Shown: positions 11,560 to 21,195 of the stretch, in pieces
How positions within the stretch are numbered: the first letter of the stretch is position 1
How the letters are laid out: every line of letters begins with the position of its first letter
DNA from: Urechis unicinctus
Taxonomy: Eukaryota; Annelida; Polychaeta; Xenopneusta; Urechidae
NCBI GenBank assembly: GCA_034190875.2
Contig: CM067358.1
Span: 71,588,467 to 71,652,466, forward strand
Reading direction: 5' to 3'
DNA: 64,000 nt
The notes under the pieces: model-generated
Databases searched by the model: none
The model's input: only the letters and a program-made list of their open reading frames with translations
What the model was told of the DNA's origin: nothing
Program-made: the position numbers and the translations under genes

Positions 11560-11677
11560 GTGTTACGGTTATACGTATCTGATATCTGTACACGGCCATT
11601 TGTGATAGCAGTAAATCAAACACATACTGCACAGAGCAGTGGCGCTGAAGAGACCAGTGAATCTAGTTCCTCAAAAG
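11560..11677 (+). CDS. Ectodomain/stalk exon candidate (duplicate of 10.0 kb)
   Basis: The frame ends VIAVNQTHTAQSSGAEETSE followed by SSSSK at a good AAAAG|GTAATG donor. 'VIAVN' resembles the last strand of an FN3 domain, followed by a Ser/Glu-rich juxtamembrane segment. About 140 bp, including the intron start, is repeated at 9997-10135, so the duplication is genomic. The upstream acceptor is not identified. Confidence 0.35.
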
Positions 11678-12122
11678 GTAATGATGCACTGCTTTCTTTA
11701 ATCGTTCGCATATATCACCTATTTCAAGAGTCGCTCTCACATCACATGTACTGGCAGGTGTTGGTTGATGGCCCTCCATCAGATGGTGAAGGCAAGTTGT
11801 GAAGCTTTCTAGCAAGGCGGCAAGGTAGGCAATAATGATGGTGATGATTGAAAATATTTAGCATAGTGTTTTCACGTTTTACCATTGAAAACATAACTCT
11901 TGTGTTTTGTTCTCATTACAATATTTGCTCAAGAATAAGTAAATTACAAAAGAAATAGTAACGATTGAATGGTAACTGAGCAATTGCTGTTTATTTGAGC
12001 TTTTTATGCAACAGGAAAGAAGCCAACATGATCAAGTACCCTTTTAAAAACTAATATATTTGTAGCTTATTATGCTATGCATTACGTATGACATGTGTCC
12101 GGGTAGAACCGCTTAACATGGG

Positions 12123-12245
12123 TTATATTTGCTCGTATTCAGGATCAACTTTTCCAGCCTCACTGACATATTCATATCTTCCGTCTTCTCCCTGTATCAT
12201 CATCATGACGTATTGACTCGGGTCTGCTTGGCGTCGGCTGTCCTC
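12123..12245 (-). CDS. Single-pass receptor, last exon: tyrosine-rich cytoplasmic tail
   Basis: After a TTCTTGCAAG acceptor, 40 codons then TAA. The peptide is EDSRRQADPSQYVMMMIQGE followed by DGRYEYVSEAGKVDPEYEQI. YVMM fits the YxxM consensus bound by the PI3-kinase p85 SH2 domain, and YEQI at the C-terminus fits YxxI/L. These are known motif classes, but function here is inferred. It starts in phase 0, matching the preceding membrane exon. This exon was found by reading, as it is too short and in the wrong context for simple ORF calling. Confidence 0.55.
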   Translation of the reverse strand, partial: EDSRRQADPSQYVMMMIQGEDGRYEYVSEAGKVDPEYEQI

Positions 12246-12387
12246 CTTGCAAGAAGAAATCTTACCGTAAATATGCTTAAATGCTTGACGAAAGCTATTA
12301 ATTTTGCATTAAAGTTTATCATATCATTCAGTTACATAGCTCCATGAGCACGAGCCATATGTGATATATATCTAACCGTAATATTAC

Positions 12388-12593
12388 CAGAAGTGCTAAC
12401 CTCAAGACCCTCATATTTCTCTGTTGAAGGAAGCCCACCATGCTCATATTGATAAAGTCATCTGTTGATAATGGCGTCTTGTGTTTTTCACTCTTTCCTT
12501 TATGGACCCTGATTCCGTGAATATACGCCACCAACACCACGATGACTAGCAATGAAGCACCCAACAGGATTGGCAACACGATGTTCGCTTTTA
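12388..12593 (-). CDS. Single-pass receptor: transmembrane exon
   Basis: The acceptor TTTTCTTCTTAG precedes 2 nt that complete a codon with the G left by the stalk exon (GTA, Val). The peptide NIVLPILLGASLLVIVVLVA is a clear membrane span, followed by a basic stop-transfer region (HGIRVHKGKSEKHK), giving type I topology. The exon ends at CTTCTG|GTAATA in phase 0. An alternative donor after NMSM, also in phase 0, is possible. A second frame over the last 70 nt reads LPSTEKYEGLEVSTSG, which looks like a receptor tail too. That hints at a frameshift or at two alternative ends. Confidence 0.55.
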
Positions 12594-12759
12594 CTAAGAA
12601 GAAAATAACAATCACTTAATGCAATGTGCTTTCTGGTTATACGTACACAAAGTTGAGGTACGACTACATGATACTGTTGTTAGAATGCCAATCAAACCAC
12701 CAGCGACTTGACATTCAGTTGCCATGCAGGACGTCACGGCGGAACACTACGTTAGGTAC

Positions 12760-12938
12760 CTTGCTGGGCAATCGTCAATGGTGTTGAGCTGTGTGCAGAA
12801 GCATTGATAGAAGTCGTGAGTGGAATTTTTGGTGTTGAAGAACTGGTTATCCCAGAATTAGAAGGTGTATCAGAGCTGGTAGAAGGAGACGCCGTCGAAG
12901 CAGGATCAGTAGCAGACATTATAGATTCCGTGATAGTC
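12760..12938 (-). CDS. Single-pass receptor: Ser/Thr-rich stalk exon
   Basis: Encodes about 59 residues dominated by Ser, Thr, Pro and Ala (DPASTASPSTSSDTPSNSG...), a mucin-like, likely O-glycosylated stalk. It ends CAG CAA G|GTACCT. The leftover G and the TA at the next exon make a codon, so the phases agree across the 166-nt intron. The acceptor is one of several AGs near 12939-12943. Ectodomain exons should lie at higher coordinates, but a minisatellite and a transposon-like relic occupy 13.3-15.2 kb and none was found. Confidence 0.5.
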
Positions 12939-13330
12939 CTCTCTTAGGGAGAATCAATCAAATTTGTTCGGCCCAATTGAGAATACGCGATTCAGGCGTG
13001 GTCACCATACCTTCAACGTGACATAGACATATTAGAAAGAGTCCACAGCCACAGAGCTCGTCACATGTTAATCTGATTTGATTTACGAGCATGACTGCAA
13101 TAGTTAGGACTGACATATATTAAAACCCGATATCTCGTCGGGGATCATATGCAATTATCCACAATGTTCAATAGATTAGAAAATAATTGTGTTGATAAGT
13201 TATTTTAAATAAATGTTACACTGGCTGCATTGTGAAGCTAAGCAGATGTTGATATCTGTTGTTGTCGACCAATGACAGGGCTAATATAGACCGAATACAT
13301 ATCATGTTTAAAATATATACCTTCGTTACA

Positions 13331-13790
13331 GGTGATGATGATGAGCAGCTCTATCAGGTGATGATGATGCGCAGCTCTATCAGGTGATGATGAGCAGCTC
13401 TATCAGGTGATGATGAGCAGCTCTATCAGTGGTGATGATGATGAGCAGCTCTATCAGGTGATGATGAGCAGCTCTATCAGGTGATGATGATGCGCAGCTC
13501 TATCAGGTGATGACGAGCAGCTCTATCTGGTGATGATGATGAGCTACTCTATCAGGTGATGATGATGCGCAGCTCTATCAGGTGATGATGATGGGCAGCT
13601 CTATCAGGTGATGATGAGCAGCTCTATCAGGTGATGATGAGCAGCTCTATCAGGTGATGATGATGGGCAGCTCTATCAGGTGATGATGATGCGCAGCTCT
13701 ATCAGGTGATGATGATGGGCAGCTCTATCAGGTGATGATGATGAGCAGCTCTATCAGGTGTGATGATGAGCAGCTCTATCAGGTGATGAC
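13331..13790. repeat. Minisatellite, ~23-26-bp unit
   Basis: About 18 units of GCAGCTCTATCAGGTGATGA with variable numbers of GAT triplets. Length varies between units by 3 bp. Confidence 0.95.
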
Positions 13791-13859
13791 AGTCAACGCT
13801 GGGAATTCACTTTAAGAAACTGTTGAAAGATCACATAATGACACGTAGATAACAACAAT

Positions 13860-15150
13860 GAACGCATGCATTGCATAGGGAGTTGCACATTCAATTTATT
13901 ATCGGTATCACAAATCCTGTTGGACAAAGCATGTTTTCCATAGACAGCAAGAAGCCGGCACCGTTGGAAGCCGACCAGGAAGCAAAGAGCCCTTTCTACA
14001 GCGTGCAAGTCTGCTCGAGCTGAACCACAGAACCGTGCATACCTACCTATGGAAGATATAGCAACCACATATGTCAAAATGCTTCGCACAGAAGGCTTGA
14101 AAAATCACGTACCTACATTCAATAGTAAGTGGCTAAAAGAAAGGATCCACAATGCCTCATATGAAGTCAGCCGTTCTCCAATACAAAGAGGCATTCGAGG
14201 ATAGCATGGTTCATTCTGCGATGGAAAGTCATGGTGATGAAGAAAAAAACATGCAGACAATCTACAGAGCCTCACAGGTGATAAGGAAAAGCATCGCAAA
14301 CTTTACCAATGCAGCCAAGGATACAAAAACCATAGAGGTCACCAGTGACATCCATGACGTTCCGGTGGAACTGTATACCACAATCCGCTTGATCATGATA
14401 GGGTCTGCTGACGACCTTGAAACTCAGAGGAGGACCAACGTTGTGTACAGAGCACGGCTCACATCGAGACAGAACATCATGTATGGATTCAAATCCAACC
14501 GGCAGGTCAGCTACAAGCCAAGAAGAGAATCAGCATCATTCATGCCACCCCATGTACGAGAAAACCCGCAGGTCCTGGGTCTAGCGCTGACTGTGCATCA
14601 CGTAACCCGCACCACGATGCTGATGGATCTTCGCAGTGCACATGATTACTGCGTTCCGTCTGACCGTACGCTGTAAATGGGCAAAAGCTCTGACCAATGT
14701 TGTTGTGCAAAACACACGTGGACCGATTACTGCTGCATGCCAGAAGGTTGAGGTTCTTGGAGAACCAGTATTACCACTCTTGAAGATAGGCGATGCCCAG
14801 GGACTATTTATAACTCATTTATAACTACATACCATGTAGTTATGCTGCAATGTGACAAGTCAAAACCCCAATTTGCCAAAAGAACAGACCACGTTGTCAC
14901 TAGCAAGTGAATTTCGTGATCCTACCAGCTGACACAACTGGGATGGATTGATGATCCAGAAGTGTAGCAGAGGAAGCATCGAGCAATATACCCGGATGGG
15001 CAGGATACAACTCTTATACAGACGAAGCAACCTGGCACAGGTGTACATGAAGGCAGATAAACATGTAATCAGTTCTCTGCAGATGCGTCGTCGGTGCTGC
15101 CTGCTCCCCCAAAGGTATCTACAATAAGACCATCACCGAACTGCTGATCT
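13860..15150 (+). pseudogene. Relic of an uncharacterised repetitive (transposon-like) gene family
   Basis: The longest intact frame (14152-14676) ends PQVLGLALTVHHVTRTTMLM followed by DLRSAHDYCVPSDRTL. A frameshift then leads to LTNVVVQNTRGP, then ITAACQKVEVLGEPVLPLLK, then TTYHVVMLQCDKSKPQ. From memory this is the C-terminal part of a large multicopy protein family found in cnidarian and other invertebrate genomes, with a block normally between 'NTRGP' and 'ITAACQK' missing here. The upstream YRYHKSCWTKHVF fits its N-terminal Cys/His region. Several frameshifts and one internal deletion make it a dead copy. Confidence 0.5.
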
Positions 15151-15855
15151 TCTGCAAGCATATGACAATATAGGTATGGTCAGCATAACGCATATTTGAT
15201 CAGCATAACGTATATTTTTATACTTTTTTTCAGTAGCTACTGTGAATTATTACCTGTATATGCTGGCCTGTAGCCCATTACACGACTTCACATAAAACGA
15301 GGCTCTGAACCTGTATAAGTGAAGCTGACATAGCGTAGTGGAGAGAGCCGGATCTTGGCGTGTGTTCGGTTACACCCCCCGTGTTTCCAACGCCGATACA
15401 TAAGTCGGCCAGCACCTTTGAATGGTCTTGTATGAATTTAATCCATTGCTACTATTGATTACCCCACACAAGATGGTAACCCATATATTGAAATGACACC
15501 GGGATTTACTATGAAGCAATCGATCGTGTCCTTATCGCACAATTACCCTGAGTGGTGCTGAATGAACCGTGCATATATTCTAGAGGAGAATGTCTGGTGA
15601 GACAGCCATGGTGTGAGGTATTGTGTAATTATGGCATTATATCCGTTCATTTTGTTCATTATTGTGCGACATTTAGTGCCTTGGTAAGCGTGGTTGATCC
15701 AAAGCAATGAAGATGGAGAATTACCTGCAATATCGTGCGTTGTAGACAGTGACGTTATGGACAGCGCAAATGGAACCCAGATGCAATGTGAGCGCTATAT
15801 GTATCACGGCCAGCACTTAATCTACCGTTTAGCGCACTACAAGTCACCAGGCCTT

Positions 15856-16023
<168 letters not shown>

Positions 16024-16309
16024 GTGTCACTGTTTTTCGCAGATGTTAATATCAAGATAACGAGAGCTCCGTAATGTCGAACTCAAACCGTTTTATGCGA
16101 TAGTGAATCGAGCATTTGTACCGAACATTGTTGAAATCGGATATCCATCTTGTTAGCCCATCGGGCCGTTACTTATCATCCTCTCCATCATAGTCTACAG
16201 TCCTGAACAAGTTAGATAGCCCGAGTAGCCTAGTCGTGCGGGTGATTGCTTTTATTTTGCCACCCAGGATATCAAACACCGCCGCCGTATTGAGGTTGGC
16301 TGCAGCAAG

Positions 16310-16480
16310 CTATAGTCTGGCATCTGCGTCCAACTTCATGGATAATTTATCAAAATTGTAAGTTTCAGCCAACCATTGGTCAGCGCCCGACAATGAACGC
16401 CAGATCACGCCATTCACGCATTGTAACACTGATTTCTTTTTGTATCAACCAGCCAGTCGTATGTAATTGCCACCAGGAGG
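16310..16480 (-). pseudogene. Coding-like fragment of unknown family
   Basis: The minus-strand frame reads PPGGNYIRLAG, stop, YKKKSVLQCVNGVIWRSLSG, then ADQWLAETYNFDKLSMKLDA before a stop. Periodicity and composition are protein-like, but there is an internal TGA. An upstream QFIRIAW-like segment near 16630 may be a related repeat. No family is assigned. Confidence 0.3.
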
Positions 16481-16619
16481 TCAAACATTGGAAATACAAA
16501 TTAGTTACACCCAGTGTCAGCTGGGTGCATGAGATAAAGCAGTAGCTATCTGATCCGTAACGAATAAAAGCAACATTTTTTCGCAATAAGAAACACCTCA
16601 TTTGAGCCACGCGATGCGG

Positions 16620-17700
16620 ATAAACTGTGCGTCACCGTTAAGCTAATGAACGTCGTCGCCCCGCTCCATACTCGGCTAGCTCGTCTTCAGCAGCTGAGCT
16701 TAAAATATAAGCGGCGTATCTGCTGCCGAGTTTCACTCCATCTCAAAGATCGAATAAAATGCCGAAGTTACGGATGCAGCAGACTTTAATGCAAGCTATC
16801 CCCATTTTTGCTCCTTTTTTGCAATTTACCAGCTGGTTGGCAGTTTTGTGGTTACTTCAGGCTCATAAAACGTGAATTACCCTGCGGTGAATGAGTTATA
16901 TACTTATTATTTTCGTGACAGTGTGGCTCAAATTGGCTGTAAAAAAATAACAATATATCAAATGCTACGCTTGCAGTTACCATGCTAGGATAAGTATGTA
17001 TTAAGGTGTTGTAATGAATAGAACATGATTATTATGGCTCGGATTGCAACTTTTTCAGACATAAATTCGATTTCGATATGAATGAAATCTTACTATCATA
17101 GCTGTTTTACATATATACCTCATTCATATGATCGGGTTTATAATAGCTTTAGGTGTGTTCAACACCACAGAACTGCCACAATGATGTAATTAGAGCTGTT
17201 TATCGCCAAATATTGGGATTGCGTGCAAGAAATTAGCCTATTATGCGTTTGCCTTGATATTGATATAAATCTATGCAGTATTCGTAATGTGCATTAACAG
17301 ATATAAGTCAGCGAGCGACAATGCAATAGCATATCAAAATAGCAAATAACATTTCACGCATATATGATGGGAGATAATGAGGTTGCCATTTGGGACTGGA
17401 TCTCGTTAACAATAATTCATCCATCATGATTAAGCAACGGCGATGTGATCTAACAGCTTACATGTTAGATTGTGTTATTTTGTTTTTTTATGAAGACGTG
17501 GGGATATTGTAAAATGTAAACAGAGGATATTGAATCGAACCAGTAAAAAGGGAGCTGGAGTTGTTTCTAAGGAACTCATATGATACACAACATCTGACGC
17601 ACGCAATTGAGGAAAGAGAATAATGTGATAACATTTGTTCACTATATCAATACGCTGGGATGCTGACAAATTATGTGACACAAGATAAGATATGTGTTGT
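16620..17700. other. No gene seen
   Basis: AT-rich, with no convincing exon on either strand. Confidence 0.4.
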
Positions 17701-17710
17701 GTAATGCATT

Positions 17711-17924
17711 GGGTTAACATATTTGAGAAGCAAAAGGGCGTAGAGAGGATGATAGATATTGTATCTATTATTATTACATCGATTGGGAGTGCATTATCCT
17801 CAATTACATGCGCCAGCTTCGTTCAGTCTTGTACGACCTTTTGCAGCGCCATTCAATGTGACAGAAGTATAGATCTTAAAACTCATCCTGTCAAATTATG
17901 TCAGACGGACAGCGAGTGGTATTA
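17711..17924 (+). repeat. 214-bp direct duplication, copy 1
   Basis: Nearly identical to 19757-19970, same orientation, 2.05 kb apart. I count seven substitutions and no indels. It keeps an 80-codon open frame (FEKQKGVERMIDIVSIIITS...). The substitutions are mostly non-synonymous, which does not support selection on this frame. Confidence 0.85.
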
Positions 17925-18705
17925 TGTCGATTAATAAGATGTAGTGTTGCAGATTCAGTGGATGATTAAAAGAATGACCATGATGTTTGGGTTATGTCCC
18001 TCATGGGATATTGTCGATTTGTCTTTTACCCGGTGCGCATATCTGGCTGCTTATCTGTGCTGCTGAGTCCATCCACGGAGCCGTCCACATTTGCTTGGTA
18101 ACGTTTATACATTATATGGGGCAGGACAGCTGCCCCAACGTAATATTATGAGCCTTGGACAGCCGAAATTGATATCTATTGTTGTTCGTAAATGCGCTTC
18201 TTACACATTATAAGTTTGTCTGTTGCCATACAAACGGGAATCTGAAATACAATATGCATATCGCCATTCCATTACTTACCGTTACCGGTTGAGACAATGT
18301 GAAGCAATGGAGGCTAAAATTTAGAAGTGACAGCCTGAAAATGTGGAACGCAGATATACCTCTTGTGTGCATCCGACTTCCGCCGACCTAGTTTTAGGAA
18401 TACCCTGGTCCTTGCGCAGAAGTTCAGGTAGCAGCCCCCAAGCGAAAAGAATAAGTTTTTGATATTCGCGTCCCTGCTGTTTGCTTGACGAAGCGTTGCT
18501 TTTAGCTCATTGCTAAACGAACCAGGAGAAACCGGAATGTCAAAAGGTAACAAAACAAGAGGTCCTTGAGTTGTTCAGCGAAGGGCAATGATTGATGTAA
18601 TTTGGTCACCTCATAATAACGAAACACATAAGAGGAGTTAATCTAAATCACAAAACGCTGTAATTAGGCCTTTACTTTGAATTAACAATGTGCTACTTTT
18701 CATAC

Positions 18706-18812
18706 CTGTAACTGTATTGTCTGGAGAAACAGGAGAGGAAATAAATTGGCCGTCATTGATTTGCACACACTGCAAAGTGATATGCTTATTATGAACGGTA
18801 ATTTCCCTAATT
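18706..18812 (-). CDS. Internal exon candidate, unknown gene
   Basis: A 107-nt exon with a pyrimidine-rich acceptor (CATGCATTTCTCAG) and a strong donor (ACAG|GTATGA). The reading IREITVHNKHITLQCVQIND followed by GQFISSPVSPDNTVTG is extracellular-domain-like (one Cys, strand pattern), though a second frame is also open. A further donor (AACG|GTAAGT) lies on this strand near 18.28 kb, but the phases between the two do not match. No family is recognised. Confidence 0.4.
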
Positions 18813-19186
18813 CTGAGAAATGCATGAAAGGAACATACTTTTGAAAAGCAAAATATCAAAATGAGAAAGCCCAGACTTTGCTATGGAGTCTACAAGGGTA
18901 GGTCAGAAAGATGTGTGCATAAGGCTACGTTGTAGTTCTGCGATACTTGTACGTTGTATAACATACTGTTTAATATTTTTTGACAATGAATGAAGATGAA
19001 TGATCTTTGAATCCCAGCATCTTGTAGAAGAAGCAAACACCAGTTGAATGCGTAAATAAAAAAGAGGAAGCCAATCCTTGAGAATGTAAGCATGTGATAT
19101 AAGTGATATAAAAATCGACTGACACTCGACAGAAAGACCGGGATGAGTTGACTGACACACATATTTAACTTCTGCGCGATGGTAAA

Positions 19187-19386
19187 CTAGTCGTGATGAA
19201 GCAGCCAATGACGCTTAGCGGCTTGTTGCCTCAGTGAAGAGAAATCAGGTGACTGGGAACTACAGTGTGATGTGGATCCAACCAGGGAGCGATTCTTTTG
19301 GCCTTCTCGAAATTTCAACAAGACCTGCCCCTTACTGTTCATCATCAAGGGTTTCATATAAAACTGAACTGTCTTAGGTTGATTAG
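19187..19386 (-). CDS. Terminal exon candidate, unknown gene
   Basis: The acceptor CATTTTTGTCAG precedes 2 nt plus 65 codons and TAG. The peptide begins NQPKTVQFYMKPLMMNSKGQ and is basic and serine-rich (KFREGQKNRSLVG). No domain is recognised. The stop and the absence of a downstream donor suggest a 3' end. Upstream exons were not found. Confidence 0.35.
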
Positions 19387-19733
19387 CTGACAAAAATGGC
19401 GGTTACGATAGGTTGTGAATCAGCCTAAAAATGTTTAAGTACTTTTTTTTAGGGTAAACCACAAAGTTTGGAAGAGGAGGAGATGCGTTAGGGGCCTGAA
19501 CTCCTGCCAAGCTGAAGCTCTTTCTGTATCATGTTTTGCACCACTAGCGGCACTTGCTGAACATTTTTGTGATTTTGTGTTTAGTCATTTTCTTATGGAC
19601 CTAGGTATAGAATGCCGCAACCGAACTGAAAACCATGTAACATATACTGATGGGTAGTTGCATGATAACTGCTCCTATTGCTCAACGTTTACTGAAGTGA
19701 TCACCTCTATTTACGGAATGTGGTGCAATTCAG

Positions 19734-19971
19734 GTTGGACCGTTACCCTGACACTTGGGTTATCATATTTGAGAAGCAAAAGGGCGTAGAAAGGATGGTA
19801 GATATTGTATCTATTATTATTACATCGATTAGGAGTGCATTATCCTCAATTACATGCGCCAGCTTCGTTCAGTCTTGCACGACCTTTTGCAGCGCCATTC
19901 AATGTGACAGAAGTATAGATCTTGAAACTCATCCTGTCAAATCATGTCAGACGGACAGCGAGTGGTATTAG
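19734..19971 (+). CDS. Exon-like ORF containing duplication copy 2
   Basis: An AATTCAG acceptor precedes LDRYPDTWVIIFEKQKGVER and the shared duplicated frame (SALSSITCASFVQSCTTFCS), ending at TAG. The N-terminal LDRYPDTW part is unique to this copy, so it may be the source and the 17.7 kb copy a partial derivative. Short Cys-rich product, no family known. Confidence 0.3.
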
Positions 19972-19979
19972 CATCTGTG

Positions 19980-21110
19980 AGTTTTTTTGAAACTTTTCTG
20001 ACCCCAAGAAGTTGTCATCATAGTGGCGCAATGCATCTGCACATTAGGTTTTGACCATTTTAAAAACTGTGGCCAAATATTTTAGAAGGCCCCATGAGAA
20101 TTAAGGCTTCTGCTCATATGCAATAAATACATAAATATCAAAAGCTTCAGCCCATTCCCCAATGGAGAGCAATTGCTTAGGTTTATCCTGACCATCATGG
20201 GATTTTGTGTGACAAGCTCCTGCAAGTTAACGTACCGCCCTTCCCATTTCAGGTGTTTTATATATTTATTTATTTGTTATAGTTTCGTTCTGCATGAATG
20301 TTGATAATGTTAAAAACATGGAACGCGCTCTGGTGTATTAACTGCATTGTATTTGCTCTGGTGAATGATATAGAATGAGCCATATGTCTAGAGGCGTTAA
20401 GACCAAATGCTCGTAACAACCAAAATGTTTGTTACATTGGTATCATTCCCTGCCGTGAGGTCGTGCATAGTCAATGTTAAATGTCTCTGTTGAAGAACCA
20501 TAGTTTTCAAAATTATGTATGCATCCTTACCAATACAAATGAACAATGCACCTGTTTTTCATATCATTCATTCAACCCACGCTCTGATTAAGGTCATTGT
20601 TGTAAACTGTACATCTGGTGTGTTGAGCATTTTGAAGAGCAACGAGGCCAACATGATCAGCTGATAGGGTATATACGCCTGCTCATTGCGTGCACTGTAT
20701 GCATAATATAACGACTGAAGTGTGCTTGTTATTATACTGGGAGGAAAGAGCATGCTTGTTGAACAGCTTATGTATTACTTTTCATTCAGTGAGAACAGCC
20801 TGAAGTTGAATATCATGATAAAATCGAGATCTAAAAGCCCTCGAATAAGGGTACAACACCACTCATAGCCTCTGGTACAAAATCGTCACGAGCTCATAAG
20901 GCGTAGATCTGCCTTTTAGGGATCTATAACGATATAAACGACATGGATATTAAGGTCGTCATGTCTGCTTATGATACAATCAACATACAGCTTTGAAACT
21001 GAACACCAGACGGTTCGTTCGTAGAACGAGGACGACTGTTGCATAAACAGTGGTGATTGAGCAGCCGGAGCCTAAATTCCGTGTGATGTTAATCTTTGTT
21101 TAACGTGTCG
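19980..21110. other. No firm gene
   Basis: Only a weak exon-like stretch near 20911-20990 (IYNDINDMDIKVVMSAYDTI) with no donor before its stop. Confidence 0.35.
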
Positions 21111-21114
21111 ACAG

Positions 21115-21195
21115 TTCGATGCCACCCTCTACAGCGAATTTGCCAATGATCTGAACCCCCAAGTAGGCGGGACCCCCGAGAAGCAATTTTACCTC
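21115..21195 (+). CDS. Spliced gene with C-terminal anchor, upstream exon
   Basis: An 81-nt phase-0 exon. The acceptor is GTCGACAG and the donor CTC|GTAAGT is at consensus. The only open frame reads FDATLYSEFANDLNPQVGGT then PEKQFYL. GC-rich third positions contrast with the surrounding AT-rich DNA. Phase 0 at its end fits the exon at 24233, giving ..KQFYL|VLLHPIILF.., but the intervening intron would be 3 kb and could hide further exons. Confidence 0.45.

Noticed and set aside
13793-14089. 98-codon minus frame
   Set aside because: Antisense shadow of the plus-strand repetitive-family relic.
15340-15420. tRNA-like box similarity
   Set aside because: No A/B box pair or cloverleaf could be drawn. 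No tRNA or rRNA was found anywhere in the window.
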